Translations under genes and position numbers: made by a program
Origin: Nitrospira sp.
GTDB taxonomy: Bacteria; Nitrospirota; Nitrospiria; Nitrospirales; Nitrospiraceae
Reading direction: 5' to 3'
DNA: 64,000 bases
Assembly (NCBI GenBank): GCA_022842445.1
Contig: JALHPO010000002.1
Span: 512,718-576,717, forward strand
Part shown: piece after piece, positions 44,569 to 53,843 of the stretch
Layout: each line of letters starts with the position of its first letter
Numbering within the stretch: position 1 is the stretch's first letter
Notes under the pieces: generated by a model
What the model was told of the DNA's origin: nothing
The model's input: the letters and a program-made list of their open reading frames with translations, nothing else
The model's database searches: none

Positions 44569-45336
44569 TCATTGGAAACTTCTCACCATCGAGCCCACAA
44601 CCAGGTACCAGCCATCGGCCAGAACAAACAGCACCAGTTTGAACGGGAGAGAAATCACCGCCGGTGGAAGCAGCATCATGCCCATCGACATAAGCACGCT
44701 GGCCACCACCATATCGACGATCAAAAATGGAATGTAGATCAAGAAGCCGATTTGAAAGGCCACCCGCAGCTCGCTCAGAATAAATGCCGGAATGATGACA
44801 TGCGTCGGGATCTCTTCGGCCTTGTCCGGTTTCGGCAGCCGGCCAAGATCGATGAACAACTCCAAGTCCTTCTCTCTCACTTGACGCAGCATGAAACCGC
44901 GGACCGGTTCACTGCCTTTCTTCCAGGCCTCTTCGTAGGAGATCTGATCGTCCATGAGCGGCTTGAGCGCACCGGCATACACCGCCTGCCCGACCGGCGC
45001 CATGATGAACATGGTCAGAAACATCGCAAGCGATAACAGCACCTGGTTGGGGGGAACCGCCTGAGTGCCCAGCGCCTGCCGGAGAAAGGACAGCACGATC
45101 ACGATCCTCGTAAACGAGGTGACCATGATGAACAACGCCGGCGCCAGCGACAGCACCGTCAGCAGAATCAGGATCTGGACGACGACGGCTGTCTGTTTGG
45201 GCGCATCCGATCCGAGGTCGATGCTGACCGAAGGGCCGGCAGCCGCCGCATTGGAAACCGACAGCCCGAGGGCGGTTGCCAGAAGGATGATGGAGCATCC
45301 AACGCTGATCCAGCCGCGCGAGTTACAGCCCGCCAT
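44569..45336 (-). CDS. fliP: flagellar export protein FliP
   Basis: 255 residues from ATG 45336 (AAGGAG four bases upstream), overlapping fliO by 14 bases. After a signal peptide (SIILLATALGLSVSNAAA), FIMVTSFTRIVIVLSFLRQA, PPNQVLLSLAMFLTMFIMAP and QIGFLIYIPFLIVDMVVASV are the FliP signatures. FliP forms the five-subunit core of the export pore. Confidence 0.96.
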   Translation of the reverse strand: MAGCNSRGWISVGCSIILLATALGLSVSNAAAAGPSVSIDLGSDAPKQTAVVVQILILLTVLSLAPALFIMVTSFTRIVIVLSFLRQALGTQAVPPNQVLLSLAMFLTMFIMAPVGQAVYAGALKPLMDDQISYEEAWKKGSEPVRGFMLRQVREKDLELFIDLGRLPKPDKAEEIPTHVIIPAFILSELRVAFQIGFLIYIPFLIVDMVVASVLMSMGMMLLPPAVISLPFKLVLFVLADGWYLVVGSMVRSFQ

Positions 45337-45733
45337 GATGCTCCTTATCACGCGGTGAAACGTTGGCCGACAGGCTATGAAGCCAGGATGTGAATGCCGA
45401 TTGCGGGAGTGAGGCCGTGGAAGAGAACGCACCAGGGGCGGCAGAAGCCAGCAGTTCCTCCACGCGCGCAGAGTCGCTGACACGACCCAGGGGAACGAGA
45501 TCTGTCGCGGTGGCGCCGACGATAAGGTACTCTCCCGCAACAGACACCAGTGCGATCGACTTGCGCGGCGCGATGTGCCCGCTGGCCACCACCCGAATCA
45601 GCTGATGCCTCCCCCCCTGTCCCAGGCGATGGCTCATCAGCCGTCTGGCTGCCATGGCCACCACTCCCATCAGAACCAGCACGATGGCCAGGGCGGAAAG
45701 GGTACGAAAAAGGCTCTCCCAGAAGTCGATCAC
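45323..45733 (-). CDS. fliO: flagellar biosynthesis protein FliO
   Basis: 136 residues from GTG 45733 (MIDFWESLFRTLSALAIVLV), chosen for GAGGAG five bases upstream. One membrane helix (residues ~10-30), then the short FliO domain HQLIRVVASGHIAPRKSIAL, VSVAGEYLIVGATATDLVPL. FliO helps assemble FliP rings. Position between fliN and fliP is classic. Confidence 0.9.
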   Translation of the reverse strand: MIDFWESLFRTLSALAIVLVLMGVVAMAARRLMSHRLGQGGRHQLIRVVASGHIAPRKSIALVSVAGEYLIVGATATDLVPLGRVSDSARVEELLASAAPGAFSSTASLPQSAFTSWLHSLSANVSPRDKEHHGGL

Positions 45734-45752
45734 CTGCGCTCCTCGTTTCGAT

Positions 45753-46106
45753 TCAACCGAGTTGCTGAACACGCTCGGCAGCACTGACCACATCGGTCAG
45801 CCGAATGCCGAACTTTTCATTGACGACGACCACCTCGCCCCGCGCCACCAGTTTGTTATTCACCACCACTTCCATCGGTTCGCCTGCGAGCTTATCCAGC
45901 TCGATGACCGAACCTTGTGCCAGTTGCAGCAAATCTCGAATGGCCATCTTGGCGGACCCGACATACACCGCGACGTTCATGGGGATATCGAGGAGAAAGT
46001 CGATATTCTTCGGCGCCTCACCTGTCTGCGCATTTTGGACGGAAGGAAATGACGCCGGCTGAGGCGACGATGCACCGGCTTGTGTCGAGGAACCTGTCTC
46101 GGCCAT
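45753..46106 (-). CDS. fliN: flagellar switch protein FliN
   Basis: 117 residues. A polar N terminus, then the SpoA/C-ring domain: IDFLLDIPMNVAVYVGSAKM, IRDLLQLAQGSVIELDKLAG, EVVVVNEKFGIRLTDVV. FliN forms the bottom of the C ring and docks FliH. GGGAGG seven bases before ATG 46106. Confidence 0.96.
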   Translation of the reverse strand: MAETGSSTQAGASSPQPASFPSVQNAQTGEAPKNIDFLLDIPMNVAVYVGSAKMAIRDLLQLAQGSVIELDKLAGEPMEVVVNNKLVARGEVVVVNEKFGIRLTDVVSAAERVQQLG

Positions 46107-46132
46107 GGAAACGCCTCCCTATCGGTCCGCGG

Positions 46133-47107
46133 TCAGTTGACGATCTTTGTCACGCGGCATGCATGGTTGCCCTTGTAGACGCCGGGGCTTCCTTGAAATT
46201 TGAGATACCCTTCGACATAACAGTCCAGCGGGTCTCCCGGACGCTGATCCAGCACAATTACGTCTCCGGGAGCGAAGTTGAGGACATCCCGCACCGTCAC
46301 ACTTGTGGTACCCAGGCGAACGGTGATAGGAAGGCTGCACTCTTGCAACTTGCCTCGAAACTTCACCGCCCAACTGCTGTCCTGCTCGACTTGGTCTGAG
46401 ACGAGGCCCGAGTACAGTTTGTCTTTGATTGGCTCGAGCATCCCGTAGGGATACACGAGGAACAGATCTCTGGTGGTATCGCCCATGATCACCTGAAGCG
46501 TCACCACCACTACGATCTCCGAAGCAGTGACGACCATGGCGAACTGCGGGTTGCTTTCAGATCGCACATATTCCACCTTGACCGGCACCACTGCCTGCCA
46601 CGCCTTTTCAAGATCGGCCAGCAATTGAGCCAGCAGTTTTTTGATGATTCGGAGTTGAACAGGTGTGAAGTCGCGCCCTTCCGGCTTCACATGCGTCTGG
46701 CCCTTTCCACCGAACAGGTAATCCACGATCAGATAGACAAGAAACGCATCCATGACGACCAGCGCGTTTCCTCGGAGCGGGTGCATATGGAAGACGTTGA
46801 GCGATGACGGCATCGGAACCTTTTTCAGAAATTCTCCGAATTTAATCACCTGTGTACTGACGACGAGGAAATCGACCGCTTCGTGCAACATGCCGGTCCA
46901 TGAGACAGATTGCCGCCTGATGAAGCGATCGTTGATCATCTCCAGAGTCGGCATCCGGCCACGAATGATCCGCTCCTGATTGAGCAAATCATATTGCGTG
47001 ACACCTTCCTCAGGAGGCGCCGCAGCTTTCGGGGACGTATCTACGTCGCCCGATGCCACGCCTTTCAGGAGCGCGTCGATTTCTTCTTGCGAAAGAACTT
47101 TTTCCAT
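46133..47107 (-). CDS. fliM: flagellar switch protein FliM
   Basis: 324 residues. N-terminal MEKVLSQEEIDALLKGV is the CheY-P-binding segment; the middle has LIVDYLFGGKGQTH, the CheC-like FliG-binding domain; the C-terminal SpoA domain ends VRDVLNFAPGDVIVLDQRPG. Its intact CheY-binding peptide implies chemotactic switching though no che genes are here. No clear ribosome-binding site upstream. Confidence 0.97.
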   Translation of the reverse strand: MEKVLSQEEIDALLKGVASGDVDTSPKAAAPPEEGVTQYDLLNQERIIRGRMPTLEMINDRFIRRQSVSWTGMLHEAVDFLVVSTQVIKFGEFLKKVPMPSSLNVFHMHPLRGNALVVMDAFLVYLIVDYLFGGKGQTHVKPEGRDFTPVQLRIIKKLLAQLLADLEKAWQAVVPVKVEYVRSESNPQFAMVVTASEIVVVVTLQVIMGDTTRDLFLVYPYGMLEPIKDKLYSGLVSDQVEQDSSWAVKFRGKLQECSLPITVRLGTTSVTVRDVLNFAPGDVIVLDQRPGDPLDCYVEGYLKFQGSPGVYKGNHACRVTKIVN

Positions 47108-47118
47108 ACCAGCAATCG

Positions 47119-47667
47119 TTATTGAACGACAAACTCAGTGAAGTATGCGGAACGGATGCCCGGCCTCGGCAACAAACCGTTGACCCGCTGCGTAATCTCA
47201 TCGCGCAGTTGAAATTTCCCCTGCGACGTTCTCACAGTCGTCACATCCTTGCTGCTGAGCAGCACCAACACGGTGTCGCGCACCTGCGCGACGCGGGCAG
47301 TCAGATCGGCTTTGACGGCCTCGCTCTCGACTTCCAATTTGACGGTGAGCTTGAGATATCGGATCTCGGGCTGGTCAGCCAGATTCACGATGAAGGGATC
47401 CAGATCGAACATGACGCCCGGCGTCGTAGACGGTCCGTGCTTTGCGACCTCATGACGAGGTTCAGCCTTCGCCGTGGCTTCCGGCTTCTGCTCCTCTGCG
47501 ATCTCCGCCGCCTTTCCTGAACCACCGAGTAACTTCACAGCAAGCACCGCACCACCGACGCCGACGACAAGCGCCAAAGACACCACGATAATGATCAGTT
47601 TGACCGGCAACACCGGAACTGCTGCGCGCGCCGGCTCTTTTTCTTCTGCTGTCGCTGCATCCGCCAT
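47119..47667 (-). CDS. fliL: flagellar basal-body protein FliL
   Basis: 182 residues from ATG 47667 (AGGAGG five bases upstream). One N-terminal membrane helix (LIIIVVSLALVVGVGGAVLA) and a periplasmic FliL domain (FDLDPFIVNLADQPEIRYLK, LKLTVKLEVES, ending SAYFTEFVVQ). FliL surrounds the stators and supports torque. First gene after a -24/-12 promoter match; the run to fliA may be one transcript. Confidence 0.95.
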   Translation of the reverse strand: MADAATAEEKEPARAAVPVLPVKLIIIVVSLALVVGVGGAVLAVKLLGGSGKAAEIAEEQKPEATAKAEPRHEVAKHGPSTTPGVMFDLDPFIVNLADQPEIRYLKLTVKLEVESEAVKADLTARVAQVRDTVLVLLSSKDVTTVRTSQGKFQLRDEITQRVNGLLPRPGIRSAYFTEFVVQ

Positions 47668-47716
47668 ATGATCCTCCTGGCCTCCTGACATGACACACGA
47701 ACCTCGCTGCACAAAT

Positions 47717-47732
47717 TGCAATGCCTATGCCA
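47717..47732 (-). promoter_or_regulatory. sigma-54 promoter before fliL operon
   Basis: Minus strand TGGCATAGGCATTGCA; GG and GC in correct register, TTGCA perfect. Predicted start near 47705, about 40 bases before the fliL ATG. Confidence 0.72.
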
Positions 47733-47831
47733 TTGGCCGGAACACCGTGTGATTCAGGCATCCATCGCAAATCACGATGCCAGACGCGGCTCCGCATATA
47801 TTCAGTGTGGTGAATGAGCTCTCAGTATCGG

Positions 47832-47861
47832 GACAGCGTCAAGCGATCGCTTGACGCTGTC
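47832..47861. repeat. perfect 30-base palindrome between flgE and fliL
   Basis: Half-site GACAGCGTCAAGCGA followed at once by its exact reverse complement. With no loop it could be a dimer-binding operator or part of a terminator cruciform. It lies 100 bases upstream of the fliL sigma-54 promoter match, a typical distance for an NtrC-type activator site. Confidence 0.6.
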
Positions 47862-47939
47862 AGAAAACTGACGAACGGCGCTCTCGACCTGAGGTCATGT
47901 GTGACGGAACAAGAGGGCGAGTGGAGTTCAATACGGCGA

Positions 47940-47976
47940 GACCGGACTGAGAGCGTTCTCTGCTCTCAGTCCGGTC
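47940..47976 (-). terminator. hairpin after flgE
   Basis: GACCGGACTGAGAGC and its exact complement, loop of seven, 11 bases after the flgE stop. The 15-base perfect stem is terminator-strength, but no T-run follows, so it may instead be an mRNA-stabilising structure. Confidence 0.55.
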
Positions 47977-47986
47977 CTACGGAAGC

Positions 47987-49723
47987 TTACCGTTTGAGGT
48001 TCACCAGCTCCTGGAGGATTTCATCTGATGTTGTAATCACCCGGGAATTCGCCTGGAATCCTCGCTGGGCGGCGATCATGTCGATGAAACTTTCGCCAAG
48101 GTCCACATTCGAGAGTTCGAGTGAATTGGACAGCACACGGCCAAGCCCGGCGCTGTCGGGTGTCCCGGTCACGGGCTGGCCGGAATTTCCCGATTGCGCA
48201 AACGTGTTCTTGCCCGTTCTTGTCAGACCGATAGGGTCGGGAAAGCGCGCGAGCACCACCTGGGCCAAGGCACGAAGTTGTCCATTGGAAAATCGCCCGC
48301 TGATAGTCCCGTTGGAATCGACAGAAAAGGCTTGCAACGATCCCGCAGCGAATCCATCCTGCGTTTGCTGCACCAAGGCCGAGGTTGAGCCGAACTGCGT
48401 CGTCCCGTCCAACCCTGATCCGCCGTCGGTCGTCACGCTGGTTCCATAGTTCATGACGATCAACTGGTCTTGCGTGGCGCCGTTAAAGTCGATTTGGAGC
48501 TCCCCCGGCGTGGTCCCGGTAGTGCCCGCTGCGGTACCGGTATCGTAACGGGTAACCGGACTTTCCCGATCCAGTGTTCCGTTGGTGCCGAAGGTCAAGG
48601 TACCGGATCCCACTTTGACGATGCCCAAGCTCGCATCGATGTTGCTCGAATCATAGTTCGCCGTTACGACATCGGCTGCGTTCGCCACCACATTGTAGTT
48701 CCAGGTGTTTTGACCGGTTCTGGTAAAGTACGTGGTCAGCAGATGGCTGTTGCCGAGTGAGTCGAAGACCGTCATCGAAGTGGAAAAGTTTGAACTGGCC
48801 GACGGGTCGGACAACAGAAAATCCGTCCCCGTCGTCGATGTGCCTGTGGTCATATTCAAATCGGCGGCCAGCGTGTCGCCGCCGTTTGCGGCCACAACGA
48901 CAGTCCCAGTCCCGGTCGTCGAGTTGTACGTCGTGCCGGTGATGCCCGACGTGAAGGTAAAAATATTCGAGGGATTGACTGAGGCCGTAAAACCGGAATA
49001 GGCCGCCGCTTTGAACGGATCATTCGGCACCAGGGCACGGACGGCGTTCTGAATGGCCGTGGCCAACGCCGCTCCGGTCAGGCCGTTGGCCACGGTGACC
49101 GTCTGCACCCCGTCCCCGTTCAGATTGATGGTGAACGAATTGGCGCCGGCCGCGGTGGTCGTCACCGAAGCTGCAGAGGCCACCACATTCCCTCGCACTC
49201 CGGTCTGAGTCGTTGCGGAATTCAAGTTGGCCGCCACCAGCGCAATGGTCGTTGCCCGTGGAGAGGCGGTCGTCGACGGCAGGGCGATATCTCCGATCGT
49301 CCCGGTAATGGTGCCGGTGGTATCAGCCAAGAACCCTTGTAATTTAAAACCAGACGGATCGACGACATTGTTGTTCCGGTCCAATCGGAACAACCCTGCG
49401 CGCGAATAGAACGTCCCGCCTTGCGCGTCTTCCACCACGAAGAAACCGTTCCCGTCGATGGCCAAATCCAACACGTTGGATGACGTCGCCAGAGACCCCT
49501 GGGAAAAATTCCCTTGCACGGAAGTCAGGGCAACGCCGATGCCCGTTTGAACAGCGCCCGATCCGCCCGAGATCGACGAGCTGATCAGATCCGCAAACGT
49601 CGCTTTACTCCCCTTGAAACCGACCGTACTCATATTGGCGATGTTGTTTCCGATCACCGAGAGCGCTGTCCCGTTCGCATTGAGTCCGCTCACTCCGGCG
49701 AATAACGACGATAGAATTCCCAT
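47987..49723 (-). CDS. flgE: flagellar hook protein FlgE
   Basis: 578 residues, larger than enteric FlgE (~400) through a Thr/Ala/Gly-rich middle. MGILSSLFAGVSGLNANGTA and VIGNNIANMSTVGFKGSKA at the N terminus, VLDLAIDGNGFFVVEDAQGG, and the C-terminal LSNVDLGESFIDMIAAQRGF identify the hook protein. The enlarged central part would be the exposed face of the hook. Third gene after fliK and flgD. Confidence 0.96.
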   Translation of the reverse strand: MGILSSLFAGVSGLNANGTALSVIGNNIANMSTVGFKGSKATFADLISSSISGGSGAVQTGIGVALTSVQGNFSQGSLATSSNVLDLAIDGNGFFVVEDAQGGTFYSRAGLFRLDRNNNVVDPSGFKLQGFLADTTGTITGTIGDIALPSTTASPRATTIALVAANLNSATTQTGVRGNVVASAASVTTTAAGANSFTINLNGDGVQTVTVANGLTGAALATAIQNAVRALVPNDPFKAAAYSGFTASVNPSNIFTFTSGITGTTYNSTTGTGTVVVAANGGDTLAADLNMTTGTSTTGTDFLLSDPSASSNFSTSMTVFDSLGNSHLLTTYFTRTGQNTWNYNVVANAADVVTANYDSSNIDASLGIVKVGSGTLTFGTNGTLDRESPVTRYDTGTAAGTTGTTPGELQIDFNGATQDQLIVMNYGTSVTTDGGSGLDGTTQFGSTSALVQQTQDGFAAGSLQAFSVDSNGTISGRFSNGQLRALAQVVLARFPDPIGLTRTGKNTFAQSGNSGQPVTGTPDSAGLGRVLSNSLELSNVDLGESFIDMIAAQRGFQANSRVITTSDEILQELVNLKR

Positions 49724-49760
49724 GGGCCCAATCCTCCTTCTTGCGTATCGTTTCCTGTCC

Positions 49761-50414
49761 TTACCGTAGTTCCACTACCGCTGATGGATCGATACTGAGA
49801 TCGCCTGCAACCAGCTTGGCCTTGCCCTCTTCCATGCGAATGCCGGACACGGTCAATTGTCCCGCAGTCCGCGCGCTCACCGACGTGCCCAACGCATCCG
49901 TTGCCGTAAGGACATACTGATAGATTCCTGCCGGCATGAGCGCCCCATTCTGATTCCGTCCATCCCACTCGGTGAGATTTTGTCCTGCCGGGCGATCCCG
50001 ATAGTCGAGGGTACGGATGACCTGACCCTGTGGATCTAAAATGTTGACGCGCACGGCCGCAGCATTCTTGTCCAGGGCGTAGCTGATGGGGGCCGGCCCA
50101 TTGCCCAGCTGAATGAGCGCATGATCGACCGTCACGGTCCGTCCGACCATCGGAAGCAGCGTAAACTGGAGCGACGCAGCCTGGGCATCGAGGCTCCGCT
50201 GGAGAAGCTGTGCCTGCTTTGCGCTCTGCTCCAACTGACTGAATTGGGCCAGTTGGGCAACGAACTCGGTATTGTTTGTTGGATTCAGCGGGTCCTGGTT
50301 TTTCAGCTGCGTGACCAGCAAGGTGAGAAAGTCTCCCTGTCCCAATTCACGGGGGCCCGTAGCCTTCGGCGCCCGTGCAGTCGGAGTGGATGAGAGTGCG
50401 GATAGATCAATCAT
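49761..50414 (-). CDS. flgD: hook-capping protein FlgD
   Basis: 217 residues. LGQGDFLTLLVTQLKNQDPL then NPTNNTEFVAQLAQFSQLEQ is the FlgD signature; the C-terminal half is a Fn3-like FlgD Ig domain with EWDGRNQNGALMPAGIYQY. It caps the growing hook and is discarded. It starts 21 bases after the fliK stop. Confidence 0.96.
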   Translation of the reverse strand: MIDLSALSSTPTARAPKATGPRELGQGDFLTLLVTQLKNQDPLNPTNNTEFVAQLAQFSQLEQSAKQAQLLQRSLDAQAASLQFTLLPMVGRTVTVDHALIQLGNGPAPISYALDKNAAAVRVNILDPQGQVIRTLDYRDRPAGQNLTEWDGRNQNGALMPAGIYQYVLTATDALGTSVSARTAGQLTVSGIRMEEGKAKLVAGDLSIDPSAVVELR

Positions 50415-50434
50415 GTGATGTACTCCTCATCTGT

Positions 50435-52243
50435 TCAGGCCACAAGATTCAGCCTACCCTGGGACCATGACCGCCGGCTGTCACGCGCCTCGAAGACTTG
50501 AACCTCATCACCCTGGGGCGAGCCCTGATGCCAGCCGCGGCCCTGATCCTGAGACGGTCCCTGCTGGAACGACCGCCCTGCATTTTGACGATCGATATCG
50601 ACACGGAACTGTCCCATTTCCAATCCATTCGCCTGCAACGCAGTCTGCAACCGCTCCTGCCCGTTGATGAGGAATTGGCCCACCTCCGCCCTGTCCGACG
50701 ACAAGTAGGTATGGACCACCTCGTTCGCCAGCGCCACACGAACATTGATGCGGCCAAGCTCCGTCTCCGCCACTTCAAACACGACCGACCGTGCGGTCGC
50801 AGACAGAGGTGAGTCCCCAGCATCGCGAGAAGCCGGAACCGGCGGTGCCGGTGCGGGACTCGACACAGGGGAGGACTCGACGGGTCGAGACATGGAGAGT
50901 GCGGCTGTTCCGGCAATCCCACCTTCGCCGGCCATCACACTTGCAAATCCGGTAGAAGTAGGTGCTGCAGCCATGTGGTACGCTGATGGCGATTCCTTAC
51001 CAGTGTGCTCTCGGCCGCCCTGCTCAGACCAATCCAAACCCGATTGAAATGCGCCATCGGCAATCGTCTGATGATCGGACGGCATGCCAGATAGCGGCTT
51101 CGTCTCGTACCCATCTGTCTGCAACAACGCCGGCGCATTGGCCTGAACGACCGCCGAGGCTGGCCGCTCCGGCTGTATTGCCTGAACCGAGTGGACGGAA
51201 TCGGAGGTGCGAGACGATGGCACACTTTCCAGCCCGGGCCATGCGGAGGAGCCCAGGCGCGTACGATCAAGATCAGCTTGCTGTGACAATAGCGGCGGCC
51301 CGTTCGGCGAAGCAGCCGATCGAGATCCTCCGTGGGAATCAGGTGCCTTCTGTTCCACATCGCCAAGGGCCGATTGGACTCCAGAACCGGGATTCTCATG
51401 TGCTTGAAGAACCGTTGCGGCGACAATACTCCGCATATCCTCGGACGATCCCTGGTGCTTTATCTCGGTGTTGAGTCGGCTATCCTGCGCGAGAAGATCG
51501 CGACTCGCCGCATGACCCGGTAACGAACCAGTTGCGGCAACCAAGGCCAGACCGAACGGTGTCGGATTCGGTGCAGACCCTTCATGATGTTCCGTACCTA
51601 ACAGACCGCTGTCCTCTCCACTGCCTGCCCCTACTGCATCCGATTGCATGATCAATGACACCGGGGCGCGAGGCTCGATGAGTGAGGACGACTCGATATG
51701 AGAAGCAGGATGGGCATAGTCCCCGAGCAACCATGATTCAGGGTTTCCATTGAGGGCATCGGCTGCTTCCGGCACATCCAACTCTGGGTGGCTACCTTCT
51801 TCTGCCATATTCTTCCAGGTTTCAGACTCTTGATGATCCTGGGAGGACTGGCTCTCCGCATTCCTGGTAGGGCCCTTCTGAGATTCGTGGTCAGCCCTTG
51901 GAGCGTCGGATCCTTTCAAGGCATCCACGCCTGGATGTCTGCGTTCCGCCATCTTGTCCGTCTGGGAGTCAGACTGTTGGTATTGAGAAGTGTGATCCAT
52001 CGGGACCCGCGCCCTCTCGGCCCGGTCCCCTCGGTCCGACGCATCCACCGGCCGCCGGTCTCCGGACTTGCGCGATAGCTCCGTGTCCCGCTCTCGACTG
52101 ATCGTCTTGAGAACCGTTGAAAATCTCTTCCGGGACCCGATCTCAGTTGAACGGTGTGCCCGATCAGGCGGACTCCCGGCGGGCTCCGGGGAAGAGCCCG
52201 CGTTCGAAGCGGCAATCTGCGGGATAACGGCATTCATACCCAT
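50435..52243 (-). CDS. fliK: hook-length control protein FliK
   Basis: 602 residues. Ser/Gln-rich, low-complexity ruler region to about residue 480; the C-terminal domain (ETELGRINVRVALANEVVHT, DRAEVGQFLINGQERLQTAL, QANGLEMGQFRVDID) is the FliK substrate-switch domain that acts on FlhB. A Gln/Gly-rich tail follows. The long N-terminal half sets hook length. ATG at 52243 or 52237; the sigma-54 match is 51 bases upstream. Confidence 0.92.
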   Translation of the reverse strand: MGMNAVIPQIAASNAGSSPEPAGSPPDRAHRSTEIGSRKRFSTVLKTISRERDTELSRKSGDRRPVDASDRGDRAERARVPMDHTSQYQQSDSQTDKMAERRHPGVDALKGSDAPRADHESQKGPTRNAESQSSQDHQESETWKNMAEEGSHPELDVPEAADALNGNPESWLLGDYAHPASHIESSSLIEPRAPVSLIMQSDAVGAGSGEDSGLLGTEHHEGSAPNPTPFGLALVAATGSLPGHAASRDLLAQDSRLNTEIKHQGSSEDMRSIVAATVLQAHENPGSGVQSALGDVEQKAPDSHGGSRSAASPNGPPLLSQQADLDRTRLGSSAWPGLESVPSSRTSDSVHSVQAIQPERPASAVVQANAPALLQTDGYETKPLSGMPSDHQTIADGAFQSGLDWSEQGGREHTGKESPSAYHMAAAPTSTGFASVMAGEGGIAGTAALSMSRPVESSPVSSPAPAPPVPASRDAGDSPLSATARSVVFEVAETELGRINVRVALANEVVHTYLSSDRAEVGQFLINGQERLQTALQANGLEMGQFRVDIDRQNAGRSFQQGPSQDQGRGWHQGSPQGDEVQVFEARDSRRSWSQGRLNLVA

Positions 52244-52293
52244 AAACGAACGACGCCCTCTCTGGCTTGACCAACCGGCACGCCAAGGGACAA

Positions 52294-52309
52294 TACAAAG
52301 CTCGTGCCA
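52294..52309 (-). promoter_or_regulatory. sigma-54 promoter before fliK-flgD-flgE
   Basis: Minus strand TGGCACGAGCTTTGTA; -24 perfect, -12 has GT where GC is preferred. Predicted start near 52283, 40 bases before the fliK start. Confidence 0.62.
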
Positions 52310-52665
52310 CAGGCATTGGGCGACAAAACCTCAGGAACTGCGGCTTTTCTCTGGAGATAGAGACTGAACGGCCGGGCACAAGGAAGTTTTTACTGGGTAG
52401 CAGGAACTTTCTTGCCGGTACGCACTGTGGCAACAGTGGCGTCAAAAAGAATTGGGTTGCACGTGAAGCATGATGAGGCAGAGGCATGCACCTAGAGCTG
52501 AAGATGAGGACGTAAGAGGTTAGCACCACATTCCAACAGGAAGTGCGAATGAGAGGAGACCGGTTGGCATGCACTCATCGTTTCGCCAGCACCATTTCCG
52601 TGGCGCCCGGGCCTGGTCCTCTTCTCCGAAACAGGCTTCGCAACAGACGAATATCGATCCCCGGA
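52310..52665. other. motE-fliK intergenic region
   Basis: No gene in about 355 bases. An imperfect inverted repeat, AAGGAAGTT (around 52381) with AACTTTCTT (around 52407), lies about 75-100 bases upstream of the fliK promoter, where an enhancer-binding site would be expected. Nothing else recognised. Confidence 0.35.
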
Positions 52666-53403
52666 TTACGGTTTTTGCGCCAGCAACTGCACGCTAAGTT
52701 TGGCCGCGTGCTCCGGCTTGACCTGGGCAAGGATCGCCGCAGCAGATTTTGTTTTGACAAGGCGAAGGATTTCGATCGCTTTCTGATCAGGCATCCGCTC
52801 CAGCCGGACTGCCGCGTCTTCTGACGGCATCGCCTCATACATCTTGGCAAGCTGGTTCTTCTGCGCCTGCGCTAGGCGTTCCTTAGGCGATGGTTGATCC
52901 GCCTTCGCACGCACAGTTTCAATCCGTTTTTCCAACGCTTCATTCTTCGCCAAAACCTTTTCGAGCTCGGCCCGCACTATCATGAGCCGCTCTTCGTTCT
53001 GGCGGACAGCCTCTTCTCGCCGATCAAGATCGCGCTTTCGCAGATCCAACATCCCGAGAACTTCTCTCGGCACATCCAGTGCCGGCCCCTGCGTCGGGGG
53101 AGCAAGCAGCCGGCTGCTCTCATCGAATTCTGCTTCTTGCGCATCGGCAGGCAGAACCGGTGGAACAGCTTGTATAGCGGCCGTTTGTGCTGGAACAGCA
53201 GCCGGCCGCAGTTTGTCTTTCGGATTATTGGACGCTTGCCCCAGTTGCACCATAATCCATAAGAGAATCGTGGAACCGACGACGCCTCCAGCGATCGTCA
53301 AAAGCGAGGACCGCCGTTGCGAAGGCGACAGGGCCACCTTGGACCGGCCGGCACGGCTGAGAAAAATACCATCTCCTGTGGATCGCGCTGATTGTGCATT
53401 CAT
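52666..53403 (-). CDS. motE: MotE-like flagellar protein (MgtE N-terminal domain)
   Basis: 245 residues from ATG 53403, which overlaps the fliJ stop (ATGA). One membrane helix (LTIAGGVVGSTILLWIMVQL), a coiled coil (~115-175; RKRDLDRREEAVRQNEERLM), and a C-terminal MgtE_N-like domain (LAKMYEAMPSEDAAVRLERM, AAAILAQVKPEHAAKL). MotE homologues chaperone the periplasmic stator partner MotC in Rhizobiaceae; in many bacteria this gene follows fliJ with role less certain. Confidence 0.85.
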   Translation of the reverse strand: MNAQSARSTGDGIFLSRAGRSKVALSPSQRRSSLLTIAGGVVGSTILLWIMVQLGQASNNPKDKLRPAAVPAQTAAIQAVPPVLPADAQEAEFDESSRLLAPPTQGPALDVPREVLGMLDLRKRDLDRREEAVRQNEERLMIVRAELEKVLAKNEALEKRIETVRAKADQPSPKERLAQAQKNQLAKMYEAMPSEDAAVRLERMPDQKAIEILRLVKTKSAAAILAQVKPEHAAKLSVQLLAQKP

Positions 53404-53843
53404 GACACACCCCTTCTGGCAGGATGCTGACACATACGGCCGGCAGCTTCATCCATGGCCTGCTGCTCCCGTCGGTGCAATTCGGCATCATGCGCCTCCC
53501 GTTGCCGTTCGAGAAGGCGATCGAGTATTTTGCGTTCCTGGGTCGCTTCAACAAGTCGGGCACGGGCACTGGTCCACACCTCGGTCAGATGGCCGACTGC
53601 GCTGCGCGCCTGTATCAACGCGGCCCGTTGCACATCCAGACGTCCCTGCCATTCCCACAGAACTTCAATAACCAATCCCTGCTCGGTTTGAATCCGATAG
53701 GCCGACGTATCCGACTGAATCTTCGCCTCAAGCGCATTGCACCGCTGCTCCATGCCGACTAATTCCTGAGTCGCCTGTGCCAGCTCCATCGTGAGCGCTT
53801 CCTGTACCTGTACCCGCAGCTTCCGCAACGAATCGAGTTTCAT
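53400..53843 (-). CDS. fliJ: flagellar export chaperone/stalk FliJ
   Basis: 147 residues, almost all coiled coil (LRKLRVQVQEALTMELAQAT, QELVGMEQRCNALEAKI). FliJ sits in the FliI hexamer and links it to FlhA. Its start overlaps the fliI stop by four bases and its own stop overlaps motE. Sequence alone is weak, but position and length settle it. Confidence 0.92.
   Translation of the reverse strand: MKLDSLRKLRVQVQEALTMELAQATQELVGMEQRCNALEAKIQSDTSAYRIQTEQGLVIEVLWEWQGRLDVQRAALIQARSAVGHLTEVWTSARARLVEATQERKILDRLLERQREAHDAELHRREQQAMDEAAGRMCQHPARRGVS

Noticed and set aside
47830..47865. TCAAG ... CCGATA (minus strand) before fliL as a sigma-28 promoter
   Set aside because: Spacing is 18 bases instead of 15-16 as in the other matches, and it is part of the palindrome.
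52244..52665. Possible small gene between motE and fliK
   Set aside because: Open frames here are in arbitrary registers, Cys/Arg-rich and without start signals; the region looks regulatory.
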